Part shown: positions 44,485 through 53,026 of the stretch, one piece after another
Layout of the letters: every line of letters begins with the position of its first letter
Position numbering within the stretch: position 1 is the stretch's first letter
Assembly (NCBI GenBank): GCA_018304425.1
Contig: JAGVWE010000002.1
Coordinates: 62,001-126,000 of the forward strand
Direction: 5' to 3'
From: Candidatus Iainarchaeum sp.
GTDB taxonomy: Archaea; Iainarchaeota; Iainarchaeia; Iainarchaeales; UBA10219
Length of the DNA: 64,000 bases
The notes under the pieces: generated by a model
Databases searched by the model: none
What the model was told of the DNA's origin: nothing
The model's input: the letters and a program-made list of their open reading frames with translations, nothing else
Program-made: the position numbers and the translations under genes

Positions 44485-46314
44485 ATGGCCAAAGAAGAAA
44501 AAAAGGGGAAAGCGGCGGACGAAGCCATCACCGAAGAGGAAGCAGTTGTCCCGCAGGCGGCGGCCAAGGCGGGGGCGGCACCCGACGCCAAGGCGGGCCT
44601 GACCGCGGAGGACCTGGCCAAGGAGTTCAAGGAGCACTCGGTGGCGGAGTTCTTCAAGAAAAACAAGCAGATGATCGGCTTCGTGGGAAAAATCAGGACG
44701 CTGACCACGATCGTCCACGAGTACGTGACCAATTCCCTGGATGCCTGCGAGGAAGCGCGGATTCTGCCGGACATCGAGGTGCAGTTGACGGAGTTGGGCA
44801 ACGAGTTCTATGAGGTAACGGTGAAGGACAACGGCCCGGGGTTGACCAATGAGACCGTTGGAAAGGCCTTGGGCCAGCTCCTGGCGGGAACCAAGTTCCA
44901 CCGGATGGTGCAGATGCGGGGCCAGCAGGGGATTGGAGCCAGCGGCTGCACGATGCTCTCGCAGACCACCACGGGCAAGGCCACGAAAGTCATCACCGGC
45001 ACGGGCAATGGCAAGCCCCTGCAAGCCGAAATCATGATTGACCCCAAGAAAAACGAGCCCAAGGTCATGAACTTGAAGGAACTCGGCCGGGAGTTCAAGG
45101 GCACGGTCATCAAGGCCCAGTTCAAGGACGTCAAGTACATCAACTCCGAGCAGAGCCCCATGGAGTATCTTAGGAGGACGGCCATCTCGAACCCGCACGC
45201 GCGCATCAAGTTCATCGAGCCCTCGGGGCAGGTGACGATTTTCGAGCGCAGCCTGAAGTACATCCCGGAGCGGCCCGTGGAAGTCAAGCCCCACCCCAAG
45301 GGGGTCACGGTGGACGAACTGCTCACGCTCGCCAAGTACACGGAGGCAAGGAAGGTCGGGAGCTTTTTGAAGAACGAGTTCGACCGGATGGGCGACAAGT
45401 CGGTCGAGGAAATCGCGAAAAAGATTTCGTTTGACGTCAACAAGGACCCGCGGAAGCTGACGTGGGAGGAGTCCGAGGAAATCATCAAGCGCTTCAAGGA
45501 AATGGATTTCATTGCCCCGCGCACGGACGGCCTGCGCGCCATCGGCGAGGAACGCATCCGGAAGAGCCTGGAAAGCATTGTCCAGCCCGAGTTCATTTCG
45601 ACGGTGACGCGGAAGCCCCAGGTGTATTCGGGGGGCTACGCGTTCCAGGTCGAGGTCGCGGTGGCGTATGGCGGGAACGCGGGCCGGATGGCCGTGCAGG
45701 AGGACGGGGCGGAGGTCCGGAAGATGGAAGTCATGCGGTTCGCGAACCGTGCGCCCTTGCTGTTTGACGGGGGCTCGTGTGCGACGACCAAGGCCATCGA
45801 GTCCCTGGACTGGAAGCGGTACGGCATCAAGGACATGGAGAACACGCCTTTGACGGTGTTCGTCAACCTGTTGTCGGTGCACATCCCCTATACTTCGGCG
45901 GGCAAGCAGGCCATTGCCGAGGAACCCGAGGTCGTGGAGGAAATCCGGCTGGCCCTCATGGAGTCGCTGCGGAAGACGGGCAGGTACATCATCACCAAGC
46001 GCAAGGAAGCCGAGAAGCAGTTGAAGCGCGAGATGTTCTTGAAGTACATCCCCGAGGTCGCGACCGCGTTGAGCCAGATAACCAGGGAAGACAAGAAGAA
46101 CCTGGAAAAGAACCTGGAAAAACTGGTATTGGACAAGTTGAAGTTGGAGGAAGCCATCGAGGCCGAGAAGCTCAAGAAAGACCATGAAGCCATCGAAGCC
46201 GAAATCGAGGGGAGAACCGAGGTGGCGGAAGAAGAGCGCATCGAGGGCGGTGGCGGAATCAAGACCCGGAAGGCCCGGAAACCCGTGGCGGCCAGGAAGG
46301 CGGGGGAAAAGTAG
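44485..46314 (+). CDS. top6B: DNA topoisomerase VI subunit B
   Basis: GHKL: TIVHEYVTNSLDACEEARILPDIEVQL...VKDNGPGLTNETVGKALGQLLAGTKFHRMVQMRGQQGIGASG. Confidence 0.97.
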   Translation: MAKEEKKGKAADEAITEEEAVVPQAAAKAGAAPDAKAGLTAEDLAKEFKEHSVAEFFKKNKQMIGFVGKIRTLTTIVHEYVTNSLDACEEARILPDIEVQLTELGNEFYEVTVKDNGPGLTNETVGKALGQLLAGTKFHRMVQMRGQQGIGASGCTMLSQTTTGKATKVITGTGNGKPLQAEIMIDPKKNEPKVMNLKELGREFKGTVIKAQFKDVKYINSEQSPMEYLRRTAISNPHARIKFIEPSGQVTIFERSLKYIPERPVEVKPHPKGVTVDELLTLAKYTEARKVGSFLKNEFDRMGDKSVEEIAKKISFDVNKDPRKLTWEESEEIIKRFKEMDFIAPRTDGLRAIGEERIRKSLESIVQPEFISTVTRKPQVYSGGYAFQVEVAVAYGGNAGRMAVQEDGAEVRKMEVMRFANRAPLLFDGGSCATTKAIESLDWKRYGIKDMENTPLTVFVNLLSVHIPYTSAGKQAIAEEPEVVEEIRLALMESLRKTGRYIITKRKEAEKQLKREMFLKYIPEVATALSQITREDKKNLEKNLEKLVLDKLKLEEAIEAEKLKKDHEAIEAEIEGRTEVAEEERIEGGGGIKTRKARKPVAARKAGEK

Positions 46315-46324
46315 GTGAACGCTT

Positions 46325-47467
46325 ATGGCAGACAAGAATAAAGTGAAAGTCAGGGTCTCGGAAAGGGAAAAGGAGAAGCCCAAAGACATAGCCAAGAAAA
46401 TCAAGGGCCTCGCGGAAGGCGTGGTCCAGGAGATAAAGAAGCACAAGGACCCCACCTTCATCACCATGCAGCGGGGCAAGGGCAACGTCGAATTCGATGA
46501 AGCACAGGGCTTCATCGTGTTGGGCGAGAAGAGCACGACCCGGAACTTCCTCAACATCGGGCACGCCCGGAAGTTCATGCAGACCATGATGGTGATGGCG
46601 AAGAGCCACAACTACTTGAACGAGAACAAGACGGCCTCCATCCGTGAGATTTACTACGAATTGAAGCACACCCTGGGAACGACCAAGGAAAACACCTTCG
46701 AAGAGCAAAGCGAGTCGGATGCCTGCATCGTTGACCTCGAACACGCGATTGACTCTATCCGGGAAAAGCTGAACCTGCACGCGAACCCCAAGGGCACGCT
46801 TTACGGGGACATCACGCTGAAGGACCGGATGCACAACAACGACACCTTCAACGCGGCCAAGCTGGGAAGGGGTGGCTGGAGCATCATGTCGCGCCTGGAA
46901 CCCGACGAAATCGAGATTGTTTCCTGCAAGGCCGACTACGTGCTGGTCATCGAGACCGAGGCCATGTTCGAGCGGCTCATCGAGGAAGGCTTTGCCAAGA
47001 AGCACAAGGCCATCCTCATTGGAACAGGAGGACAGGCGGCGAGGGGGACGCGGAGGCTGGTGCACCGGCTGCACACCGAGGAAAAGCTGCCCGTGTATGT
47101 TTTCACCGATGGTGACCCTTACGGCTGGTACATTTACTCGGTCATCAAGCAGGGTTCCATGGCTTTGGCCGCGCACTCCGAGTTCCTGGCGTGCCCGAAC
47201 GCGAAGTACATCGGCATGACGTTGGAGGACGTTGACGACTACAAGTTGCAGGACGTCACGGAAAAGATGAAGGACGGCGACATCAAGCGGGCCAAGGAAA
47301 TGCTTGACTATCCCTGGTTCCAGAACAAGCCCTGGCAGAACGAGTTGAAGATGGCGCTGGACCGGAAGATCAGGATCGAACAGCAAGCCCTGGCGCATAG
47401 GTCGCTTGACTTCGTGGCCAAGGAATACCTGCCGAAAAAGATAAAGAACGAAGTGTTCCTCCCGTGA
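46325..47467 (+). CDS. top6A: DNA topoisomerase VI subunit A (Spo11-like)
   Basis: TASIREIYYELKHTLGTTKENTFEEQSESDACIVDLEHAI...VFTDGDPYGWYIYSVIKQGSMALAAHSEFLACPNAKYIGM. Confidence 0.97.
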   Translation: MADKNKVKVRVSEREKEKPKDIAKKIKGLAEGVVQEIKKHKDPTFITMQRGKGNVEFDEAQGFIVLGEKSTTRNFLNIGHARKFMQTMMVMAKSHNYLNENKTASIREIYYELKHTLGTTKENTFEEQSESDACIVDLEHAIDSIREKLNLHANPKGTLYGDITLKDRMHNNDTFNAAKLGRGGWSIMSRLEPDEIEIVSCKADYVLVIETEAMFERLIEEGFAKKHKAILIGTGGQAARGTRRLVHRLHTEEKLPVYVFTDGDPYGWYIYSVIKQGSMALAAHSEFLACPNAKYIGMTLEDVDDYKLQDVTEKMKDGDIKRAKEMLDYPWFQNKPWQNELKMALDRKIRIEQQALAHRSLDFVAKEYLPKKIKNEVFLP

Positions 47468-47476
47468 TGCGGGGAA

Positions 47477-48721
47477 TCACTTTTCCTTTTTCGCCGTCAA
47501 CAGGGCCAGGGCCTCGTCGAGCTTGTCTTCGGCCAGCAACTCGAAGACCCTTCTCGCGTCGAAGGCCTTGTTGAAGTCCGTTTCTTCGAGGTTCTTCTCC
47601 AGCATGTCGAGGCCCATCTGGGCCAGGGACTTGCGGCTCTGCTGGAGTTCCCGCAGTTCGGCAATCTTTTTCTTGAAGTCCACGGAAACGAAGTCCTTGT
47701 CGAGCGAGAAAATGGCCTTGCCCTCGTACTTCTTCTCGAGCTCGGAGAGTGGGATGTCGGCCTGTGAATGGCCCTTGGCCAGGGAGCCGACGAGCTTGAG
47801 TCGGATCATCGGAGGCATGCCGTTTCCGTTGGTGGCCAGGTCGGCTTGGATGAGCTGCTCGGCCTTCTCCGCCACCTGCTGGGGCAGGACCGCGTTAAAC
47901 CGCTCCTTATGGTAGAATAAACGCCTTTGGCGGGGGAGTTCCACGAATTCCAGTTTCTTTGTCCGGGTGTCATAGAAGTGAATGCCCTTCCGCTGCTGGG
48001 CCTCCAGGTTCTTCATCTGGGTGTGAATGGTCGAGCCCGTCAAGAGGAACGTGCAGTGGTCGCCCAAGGGGGTGATGCTGTGCCAGTGCAGGTGCCCGTT
48101 GACGATCAAGTCGAAGTCGCGGGGCAGGTTTTCCAGTGAAATCGTGGAAACCATGGGGTCGTCCGCGGGGAGGAACTCGTTGATGGACTGGTGCAAGACC
48201 AGGAGGTTGGTCGCTCCCGGCACCGGCCTGGGGTTCCATCGCTTGAGCGCGTCCAAGGCATACTTTTCCGGCACCCCGCTCAAGCCGTGCACTGCGACTT
48301 TCTCGTCGCCCTTTTCGAGTAGGGCGATGGACGCGTGGAGGTAGACGAGGTAGCCCGCGTTTTCATAGACTTCCAGGATGTTGGTGTGGTCCTTGCTCCG
48401 GTACTCGTGGGTGCCGTGGATGGAAATAATTGGGACGCCGTGGAAGTCGGTGGGCTTCGAGGAGCCGTCGCGCTCGCGCACCGAGATTTTGATGCCGGAC
48501 TTCGGCGCCTGATAGGCTTTGCCGAAGACGCGGAAGCCCTCCGCCAGGACCCTTGCATCCGGCGTGTTCTCGTCGAACAAGTCCCCGGCCAAGACGATGG
48601 CGTCCGCACCCCCCTGCAGGGCCAAGTCAAAGGCTTGCACGCAGTTCTCATAGCTTTCCTCGGCGCGTTGGCCGCGAAAGGAGTAACCCAGGTGGGTGTC
48701 CGAGAAGAGGGCTAGTTTCAT
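47477..48721 (-). CDS. mre11: Mre11/SbcD-like DNA repair nuclease
   Basis: MKLALFSDTHLGYSFRGQRAEESYENCVQAFDLALQGGADAIVLAGDLFDENTPDA...ISIHGTHEYRSKDHTNILEVYENAG...IVNGHLHWHSITPL. Confidence 0.9.
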   Translation of the reverse strand: MKLALFSDTHLGYSFRGQRAEESYENCVQAFDLALQGGADAIVLAGDLFDENTPDARVLAEGFRVFGKAYQAPKSGIKISVRERDGSSKPTDFHGVPIISIHGTHEYRSKDHTNILEVYENAGYLVYLHASIALLEKGDEKVAVHGLSGVPEKYALDALKRWNPRPVPGATNLLVLHQSINEFLPADDPMVSTISLENLPRDFDLIVNGHLHWHSITPLGDHCTFLLTGSTIHTQMKNLEAQQRKGIHFYDTRTKKLEFVELPRQRRLFYHKERFNAVLPQQVAEKAEQLIQADLATNGNGMPPMIRLKLVGSLAKGHSQADIPLSELEKKYEGKAIFSLDKDFVSVDFKKKIAELRELQQSRKSLAQMGLDMLEKNLEETDFNKAFDARRVFELLAEDKLDEALALLTAKKEK

Positions 48722-49620
48722 GGCAGGGCCTCAATCAGTTGGCGCTGGGCCTTGGCCAGCCCCTCGGGGTAGAGCAGCAAAGGCCTTAAAACAGGCAGGG
48801 GAACGGTTTTGTCGAAGGCCTGCATGGCCTGGACGTCCGGAGCGTCATCGGCTTTCACGAATGCCGTCAAGCCCTCGGCTTCAATGGCTTGCGCGAGCCG
48901 GCTGGCCGGGTAGGCCTTGAACTGCATGCCGGAATTCCAGGGCACGAGCCTGGCAAGCAAGGCAGCCACTTTCGTTTCGTCGCCCGCGACAATCGGGTAA
49001 ACAGTGCAGCCCCGCTTCATCACCAGCCAGGCCGCAAAAACCTCCAAAGGATTTCCCTCGAAGAAAACGCCGACGTTTCCCTGCACGCCGACGGGGTAAC
49101 CGCCTGGCCCCGGCCGTTCTTCGACGCACAAGTAAAACGTTTCGTCGCGGACTTCGACTTCGATGACCGCGTCCGGGTGGTCGAGGTTGACTTTGGCGTT
49201 GGGTTGCGCGTCCAAAACCATGCGGCCGAGTTTGACTTCAATGTCCTTGGAGGAAAACGCGTGCTTTCCCACCCGGTGCGCGCGGACCGCGAACTGGGTG
49301 CCGGCGTTCACGCGGGCCAAGGCAAACGGCAACGCCTTCTCGCAGACGCGGTCCAGGGTGGGGTCCGCGAAGCGCTTGGCGTGGATGACGGAGTTCACGC
49401 CGAAGACCCGTTGCAGGATGGGCACTGCCTCCCGTGGGTTCACGCCGTCCACGTGCAGGACCAGGCCAGTGGACTTCACGGTTTCGAAGGCACACCTGTT
49501 CTTCTTGAGCGCCATGCGCAGGTTGTCCTTGAGGCGTTGCACGATTTTCCTGCGGACGGGGAGGCTCTTGATGCCGATTTCCGCTCCCGCCTTGACCAGC
49601 AGGCAATCGATTCCATTCAT
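48718..49620 (-). CDS. THUMP-domain ThiI-like protein lacking the PP-loop signature
   Basis: LLVKAGAEIGIKSLPVRRKIVQRLKDNLRMAL...GGYPVGVQGNVGVFFEGNPLEVFAAWLVMKRGCTVYPIVAGDE. Confidence 0.8.
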   Translation of the reverse strand: MNGIDCLLVKAGAEIGIKSLPVRRKIVQRLKDNLRMALKKNRCAFETVKSTGLVLHVDGVNPREAVPILQRVFGVNSVIHAKRFADPTLDRVCEKALPFALARVNAGTQFAVRAHRVGKHAFSSKDIEVKLGRMVLDAQPNAKVNLDHPDAVIEVEVRDETFYLCVEERPGPGGYPVGVQGNVGVFFEGNPLEVFAAWLVMKRGCTVYPIVAGDETKVAALLARLVPWNSGMQFKAYPASRLAQAIEAEGLTAFVKADDAPDVQAMQAFDKTVPLPVLRPLLLYPEGLAKAQRQLIEALP

Positions 49621-49718
49621 GCACGTAATTGGCCTGCAAAAGGCATAAATTGCCTGCCCCCGACGAGCCTTGGACCGGAGAAGCAACCCTTATATTGGTG
49701 GACGCGCAAAATATGTTT

Positions 49719-50801
49719 ATGCCCCGCTTTTTCCGCCAGCCGCCGAGAAGGCCTCTACAGCCCAGGCGGCGCCGGCGCTGGATGGTGCCGTTATTGGGGG
49801 GCGTGACCGCGGCTGCCCTGGGGACCATGGGTTGGATGACGCATCAGGTGCTGCGGATGCCTTCGCCCGAAGCCCCGGCAAGGCCCGGCATGGTGCGCGT
49901 GGACGCACCTCACACTGGAACCCGTGGCATGGTGCCACAAATGGGGACAAGGGTTCCACGGCGAAGGGCCAACATGACGGAGCCTGCCCCCGCAATCCGC
50001 GCACCTCAGCCCCCGACAGAACCATTCGCCTGGCTGGAGGGAAGAACGGGCCTCTTGTGGGAGAAGGTACGCGAAATGAAGCGGACGGGCGCGCTGGACG
50101 CTTGGCAGAAGGAAATCGAAGCCAGGCGAAACGCGATGTCTGAAACCGAAAAAGCTGGCATAGAGGCTTACTTGCGGGGCCTCACCGAGGCCAAGGCCGC
50201 GGCGCTCCTGCTGCCCGAACTCGAACCCCACAACGCCGTTTACAGCACCCAACTGCTGGGCAAGTACATTGAACAGGTGTTCCGGTTCGGCCCGGAAAAA
50301 GCCGCTGAGATGCGGAAAAACGAGTTGCGGGGACTGCTCACCCAGCTCGCGGAAAAACCCGAACTCCTCAAAGACCTTCGGTACAGCCAAGCCCTTCGGG
50401 TCGCCAGCCTGGACTACCTTAAAGACGACTTCAAACTGGACCGCGCCTGGCGGCCCGTGGTGCACGACATGTACGTGGCCTTGAACGATTGCTTCGAGCA
50501 AGCCGCACGGTATTACCCGGAAGGCGACCCGCGACGGGAAGTGCTCCTGCGTGAAGTCGACCCGTTGCGGAGTCTGTTGCGGTTCTCCAGGGGATACCCC
50601 ATTGAAAGCAACACCCAACGCCGTGCCAACGAAATCCTGGAGGCCTTCGCCGCCACGCGGGAGGTCGACGTGAACATCGACGCGGCCGTGGCCAACGCCC
50701 TCAAGAAGAGCCTGACCCCCGAGGAAATAGAGGCTATGGTGAACAGCACGGATCGCCTCATCGAATGGATCTTGAAGCAGAGGGCCGGACTAAAGTGGTG
50801 A
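49719..50801 (+). CDS. Hypothetical single-TM protein: basic N-terminus, TM, Pro-rich linker, helical C-domain
   Basis: RRRRRWMVPLLGGVTAAALGTMGWMTHQV then P-rich linker then charged helices; start approximate. Confidence 0.55.
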   Translation: MPRFFRQPPRRPLQPRRRRRWMVPLLGGVTAAALGTMGWMTHQVLRMPSPEAPARPGMVRVDAPHTGTRGMVPQMGTRVPRRRANMTEPAPAIRAPQPPTEPFAWLEGRTGLLWEKVREMKRTGALDAWQKEIEARRNAMSETEKAGIEAYLRGLTEAKAAALLLPELEPHNAVYSTQLLGKYIEQVFRFGPEKAAEMRKNELRGLLTQLAEKPELLKDLRYSQALRVASLDYLKDDFKLDRAWRPVVHDMYVALNDCFEQAARYYPEGDPRREVLLREVDPLRSLLRFSRGYPIESNTQRRANEILEAFAATREVDVNIDAAVANALKKSLTPEEIEAMVNSTDRLIEWILKQRAGLKW

Positions 50802-50896
50802 AATCCCCGCCGGCAAACGCCCTGGGGCGAAGCCTTTAAAGCCATTCGGACGGTCAATTAGTAGCCGTTGGGTTGGCGGGAACCGGAAGGCCTACC

Positions 50897-50955
50897 GCCC
50901 CCTTGAGCGCAAGCGAAAGGGGGCAAGTCCACAGGTGCCGGCTGACTGGCAGCCG
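50897..50955 (+). other. Tandem hairpins immediately upstream of tRNA-Cys
   Basis: GCCCCCTT(gagCGCaaGCGa)AAGGGGGC at 50897-50924; CGGCTG-ACTGG-CAGCCG at 50939-50955. Confidence 0.7.
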
Positions 50956-51026
50956 CGGAGGTGGCAGAACGGCTATGCATCGGGCTGCAGACCCGAAGAT
51001 AGAGGGTTCGACTCCCTCCCTCCGCT
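50955..51026 (+). tRNA. tRNA-Cys (GCA)
   Basis: GCGGAGG...CCTCCGC acceptor; anticodon arm CGGG-CTGCAGA-CCCG; T-arm GAGGGTTCGACTCCCTC. Confidence 0.92.
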
Positions 51027-51064
51027 TTAAACGCACCGGAAATGTACCATCAATAGTTCTAAAA

Positions 51065-51101
51065 GTCCCAAAAGGGAATCCACTATAACAAGGATTGAAA
51101 C
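51065..51101 (-). repeat. Single CRISPR-repeat-like sequence (37 nt)
   Basis: Reverse strand GTTTCAATCCTTGTTATAGTGGATTCCCTTTTGGGAC; GTTTCAATCC.../...GGATTGAAAC is the hallmark end of many type I/III repeats; no second copy seen. Confidence 0.5.
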
Positions 51102-51198
51102 TATTTGGGGGCATTCGGCACCAAGATTGCTTTAAGCGCCATAATAACGTTTTTCATTATTTTAGGTCGTTAGCGGTTTTTGCGGTGGGCGGCGGATT

Positions 51199-51421
51199 TA
51201 CGGCTATTGTAATAGCCGTAGAATAAGGGTTTGGCGCCTATTGTAGTAGGTGCAATGGATAGCAAAGTGCTCATTGGCGGGCAAACAGTATCTCTATGGG
51301 CATAGAGATATCTATGGTTGTAGACAGGGTGAATCGGCAGAGGTTCGTTGTATTGAGCAATACCGTGTCAATTATTGCCCAAAATAATGGGCAACACAGT
51401 ATATACATGGATATGTATATA
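51199..51421. other. Cluster of six or more near-perfect palindromes/hairpins
   Basis: TACGGCTATT-GT-AATAGCCGTA; GCGCCTATT-GT-AGTAGGTGC; TATCTCTATG-GG-CATAGAGATA; GTATTG-AG-CAATAC; TTGCCCA-N6-TGGGCAA; TATATACAT-GGAT-ATGTATATA. Confidence 0.85.
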
Positions 51422-51452
51422 TACCTTCCCATGTATAGGTTGCTGTGGATGA

Positions 51453-52073
51453 GTGCATATGGTTAACCTGGCTGCGCCCAAGACCTTCCAGTTCATCGAG
51501 TACGTGTTGGACCAGAAAACGTTTACCCAGTACCGGGCGGCAAAGGAACTGCACCTCACCATGCCCTTAATCAATCAGGCCACCAATTACTTGCTGAAAA
51601 GGGGCTTCATTGCCCACGACGGAAAACAATACAACTTGAGGGACGCGGCCGGACTCATCGCCTCGATTCACTTGTTCCGCGACATGAAAGACCTGCAACT
51701 CCTTGAAATACACACGTCCCTGGAAAAAGAAAAAGCCATGGCGTCCCTCCAAGCAACGACGGCCGCCCCCATCTACTGCCTGGACACGGCGCTGAACAAT
51801 TATTCCAACTGGTGGCGGTCCAACCTCGTGTGCGCCTACGTTGAACCCCAAGCCCTGGACGAAATCCACATGACCTTCCTCTACCATCCAGGCAATGCCA
51901 CTGTGCTTAGGGTCTTCAAAGAAAAACCAAAAGTGGAAAAATTCTTCGAAGCCCGCGGCCAAAGATTCACCGCCAAAACCAGGACCGTTATCGACATGGT
52001 CTGCGACAAACAACTAAACGCAGTAGAACCCTTATTCAGGCAACTATGGGGGCGGGACGTTGCCAACCCTTGA
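51453..52073 (+). CDS. Winged-HTH protein, putative AbiEi-like antitoxin/regulator
   Basis: FIEYVLDQKTFTQYRAAKELHLTMPLINQATNYLLKRGFIAHDGKQYNLRDAAGLIASI; 3' end overlaps nucleotidyltransferase ORF by 14 nt. Confidence 0.6.
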   Translation: MHMVNLAAPKTFQFIEYVLDQKTFTQYRAAKELHLTMPLINQATNYLLKRGFIAHDGKQYNLRDAAGLIASIHLFRDMKDLQLLEIHTSLEKEKAMASLQATTAAPIYCLDTALNNYSNWWRSNLVCAYVEPQALDEIHMTFLYHPGNATVLRVFKEKPKVEKFFEARGQRFTAKTRTVIDMVCDKQLNAVEPLFRQLWGRDVANP

Positions 52074-52797
52074 AGAACGCTATCCAAAAGAAATTACTGA
52101 TTTATCCCTTGTTGAACTCAAGAAGTTCCTGGCCTGGTGTAAGTCAAGGATACGAAAAACCGTGCCAGTCATCGGCGGCTGGGCCGTTTATGCCTATGCA
52201 CCGAAAACGGGCTCCATTGACATTGACATCGCAATCGACAAAGTGGATGAACCACCCATAAAAGGCTTCTTCAAAGAAAACGGGTTCAAGCGGAAAGAAG
52301 ACGAACCCAACGTTTACTTCAAAGAAATCACGACCGCCGCTGGCCGGACGGAAACCATCCACTATGACGTCTTCTATTCAGACCATGTCTTCAAAATCAG
52401 GGAAGCCAGCATTTCCTTCAATCTGCTGGACCGCTACTCGCAGGAAATTTCTCTGGAGGCCCAACCCATGCGCGTGCCAACCAAAGAACTCCTCCTCATC
52501 CTCAAGGTCGCCGCCTACCGGGACAGGGAAGACAATGCACGAATGGGACACTTCCGCCGGCCCCCCGGTGAACGCGAACGACTCGAAAGCAAAATAGAAA
52601 AAGACAAAGCAGACATCCGAAACCTCTTCGAAACGGCTCCAGACCAAAAAAGAATAAACGACTTACTCGAAAAAACGGGTTTCAAACAAGCCTACACCCA
52701 AAGCCTGAAGGAACTCGGAATAATCAAGACCCAAAGCAAAACCATTACCGGGAATGCCTCCATAGCAAAAGCCGAGGAACCCAAAGATCCGCGTTAA
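52060..52797 (+). CDS. Nucleotidyltransferase-fold protein, putative AbiEii-like toxin
   Basis: VIGGWAVYAYAPKTGSIDIDIAIDK matches GG-x-DhDh NTase motif; VPTKELLLILKVAAYRDR; TTG start. Confidence 0.7.
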   Translation: MPTLEERYPKEITDLSLVELKKFLAWCKSRIRKTVPVIGGWAVYAYAPKTGSIDIDIAIDKVDEPPIKGFFKENGFKRKEDEPNVYFKEITTAAGRTETIHYDVFYSDHVFKIREASISFNLLDRYSQEISLEAQPMRVPTKELLLILKVAAYRDREDNARMGHFRRPPGERERLESKIEKDKADIRNLFETAPDQKRINDLLEKTGFKQAYTQSLKELGIIKTQSKTITGNASIAKAEEPKDPR

Positions 52798-53026
52798 CCT
52801 TATAAGTTTGAAAAGCGTATAAGCTTACGAGAAACGAAAACACCGCGTTTGCGTCAGGAGAACCCTGGCTTCGGAGCGCTCCCTCCGCTCTCCCGTTCCG
52901 TCTGCTTTAAAACGATTTTGGTTGGAGGTTACTTGTATGACCATCAGAAGGGATTTAGAAAAGCTGCGGTCAAACTGATTTTGGCAGCCATCGGATTGGC
53001 GGTTTTTTCTGTGGGGATGAAACTTC

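Noticed and set aside
44446-46611. 721-aa reverse ORF antisense to topoisomerase VI B
   Set aside because: Shadow ORF from high GC; the opposite strand encodes a clear Top6B and the shadow translation has no recognisable domains.
46259-47398. 379-aa reverse ORF antisense to topoisomerase VI A
   Set aside because: Shadow ORF opposite a confidently identified gene.
51065-51101. A CRISPR array
   Set aside because: Only a single repeat-like unit is visible and no cas genes are present; reported as a solitary repeat instead.
50854-51114. Reverse ORF MPPNSFNPCYSGFPFGTF...
   Set aside because: Runs antisense through tRNA-Cys and the CRISPR-like repeat; FNPCYSG-type peptides are typical spurious translations of such repeats.
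52879-52889. Definite attR site for an integrated element at tRNA-Cys
   Set aside because: Only an 11-bp low-complexity match to the tRNA 3' end and no integrase gene; kept only as supporting context for the island.
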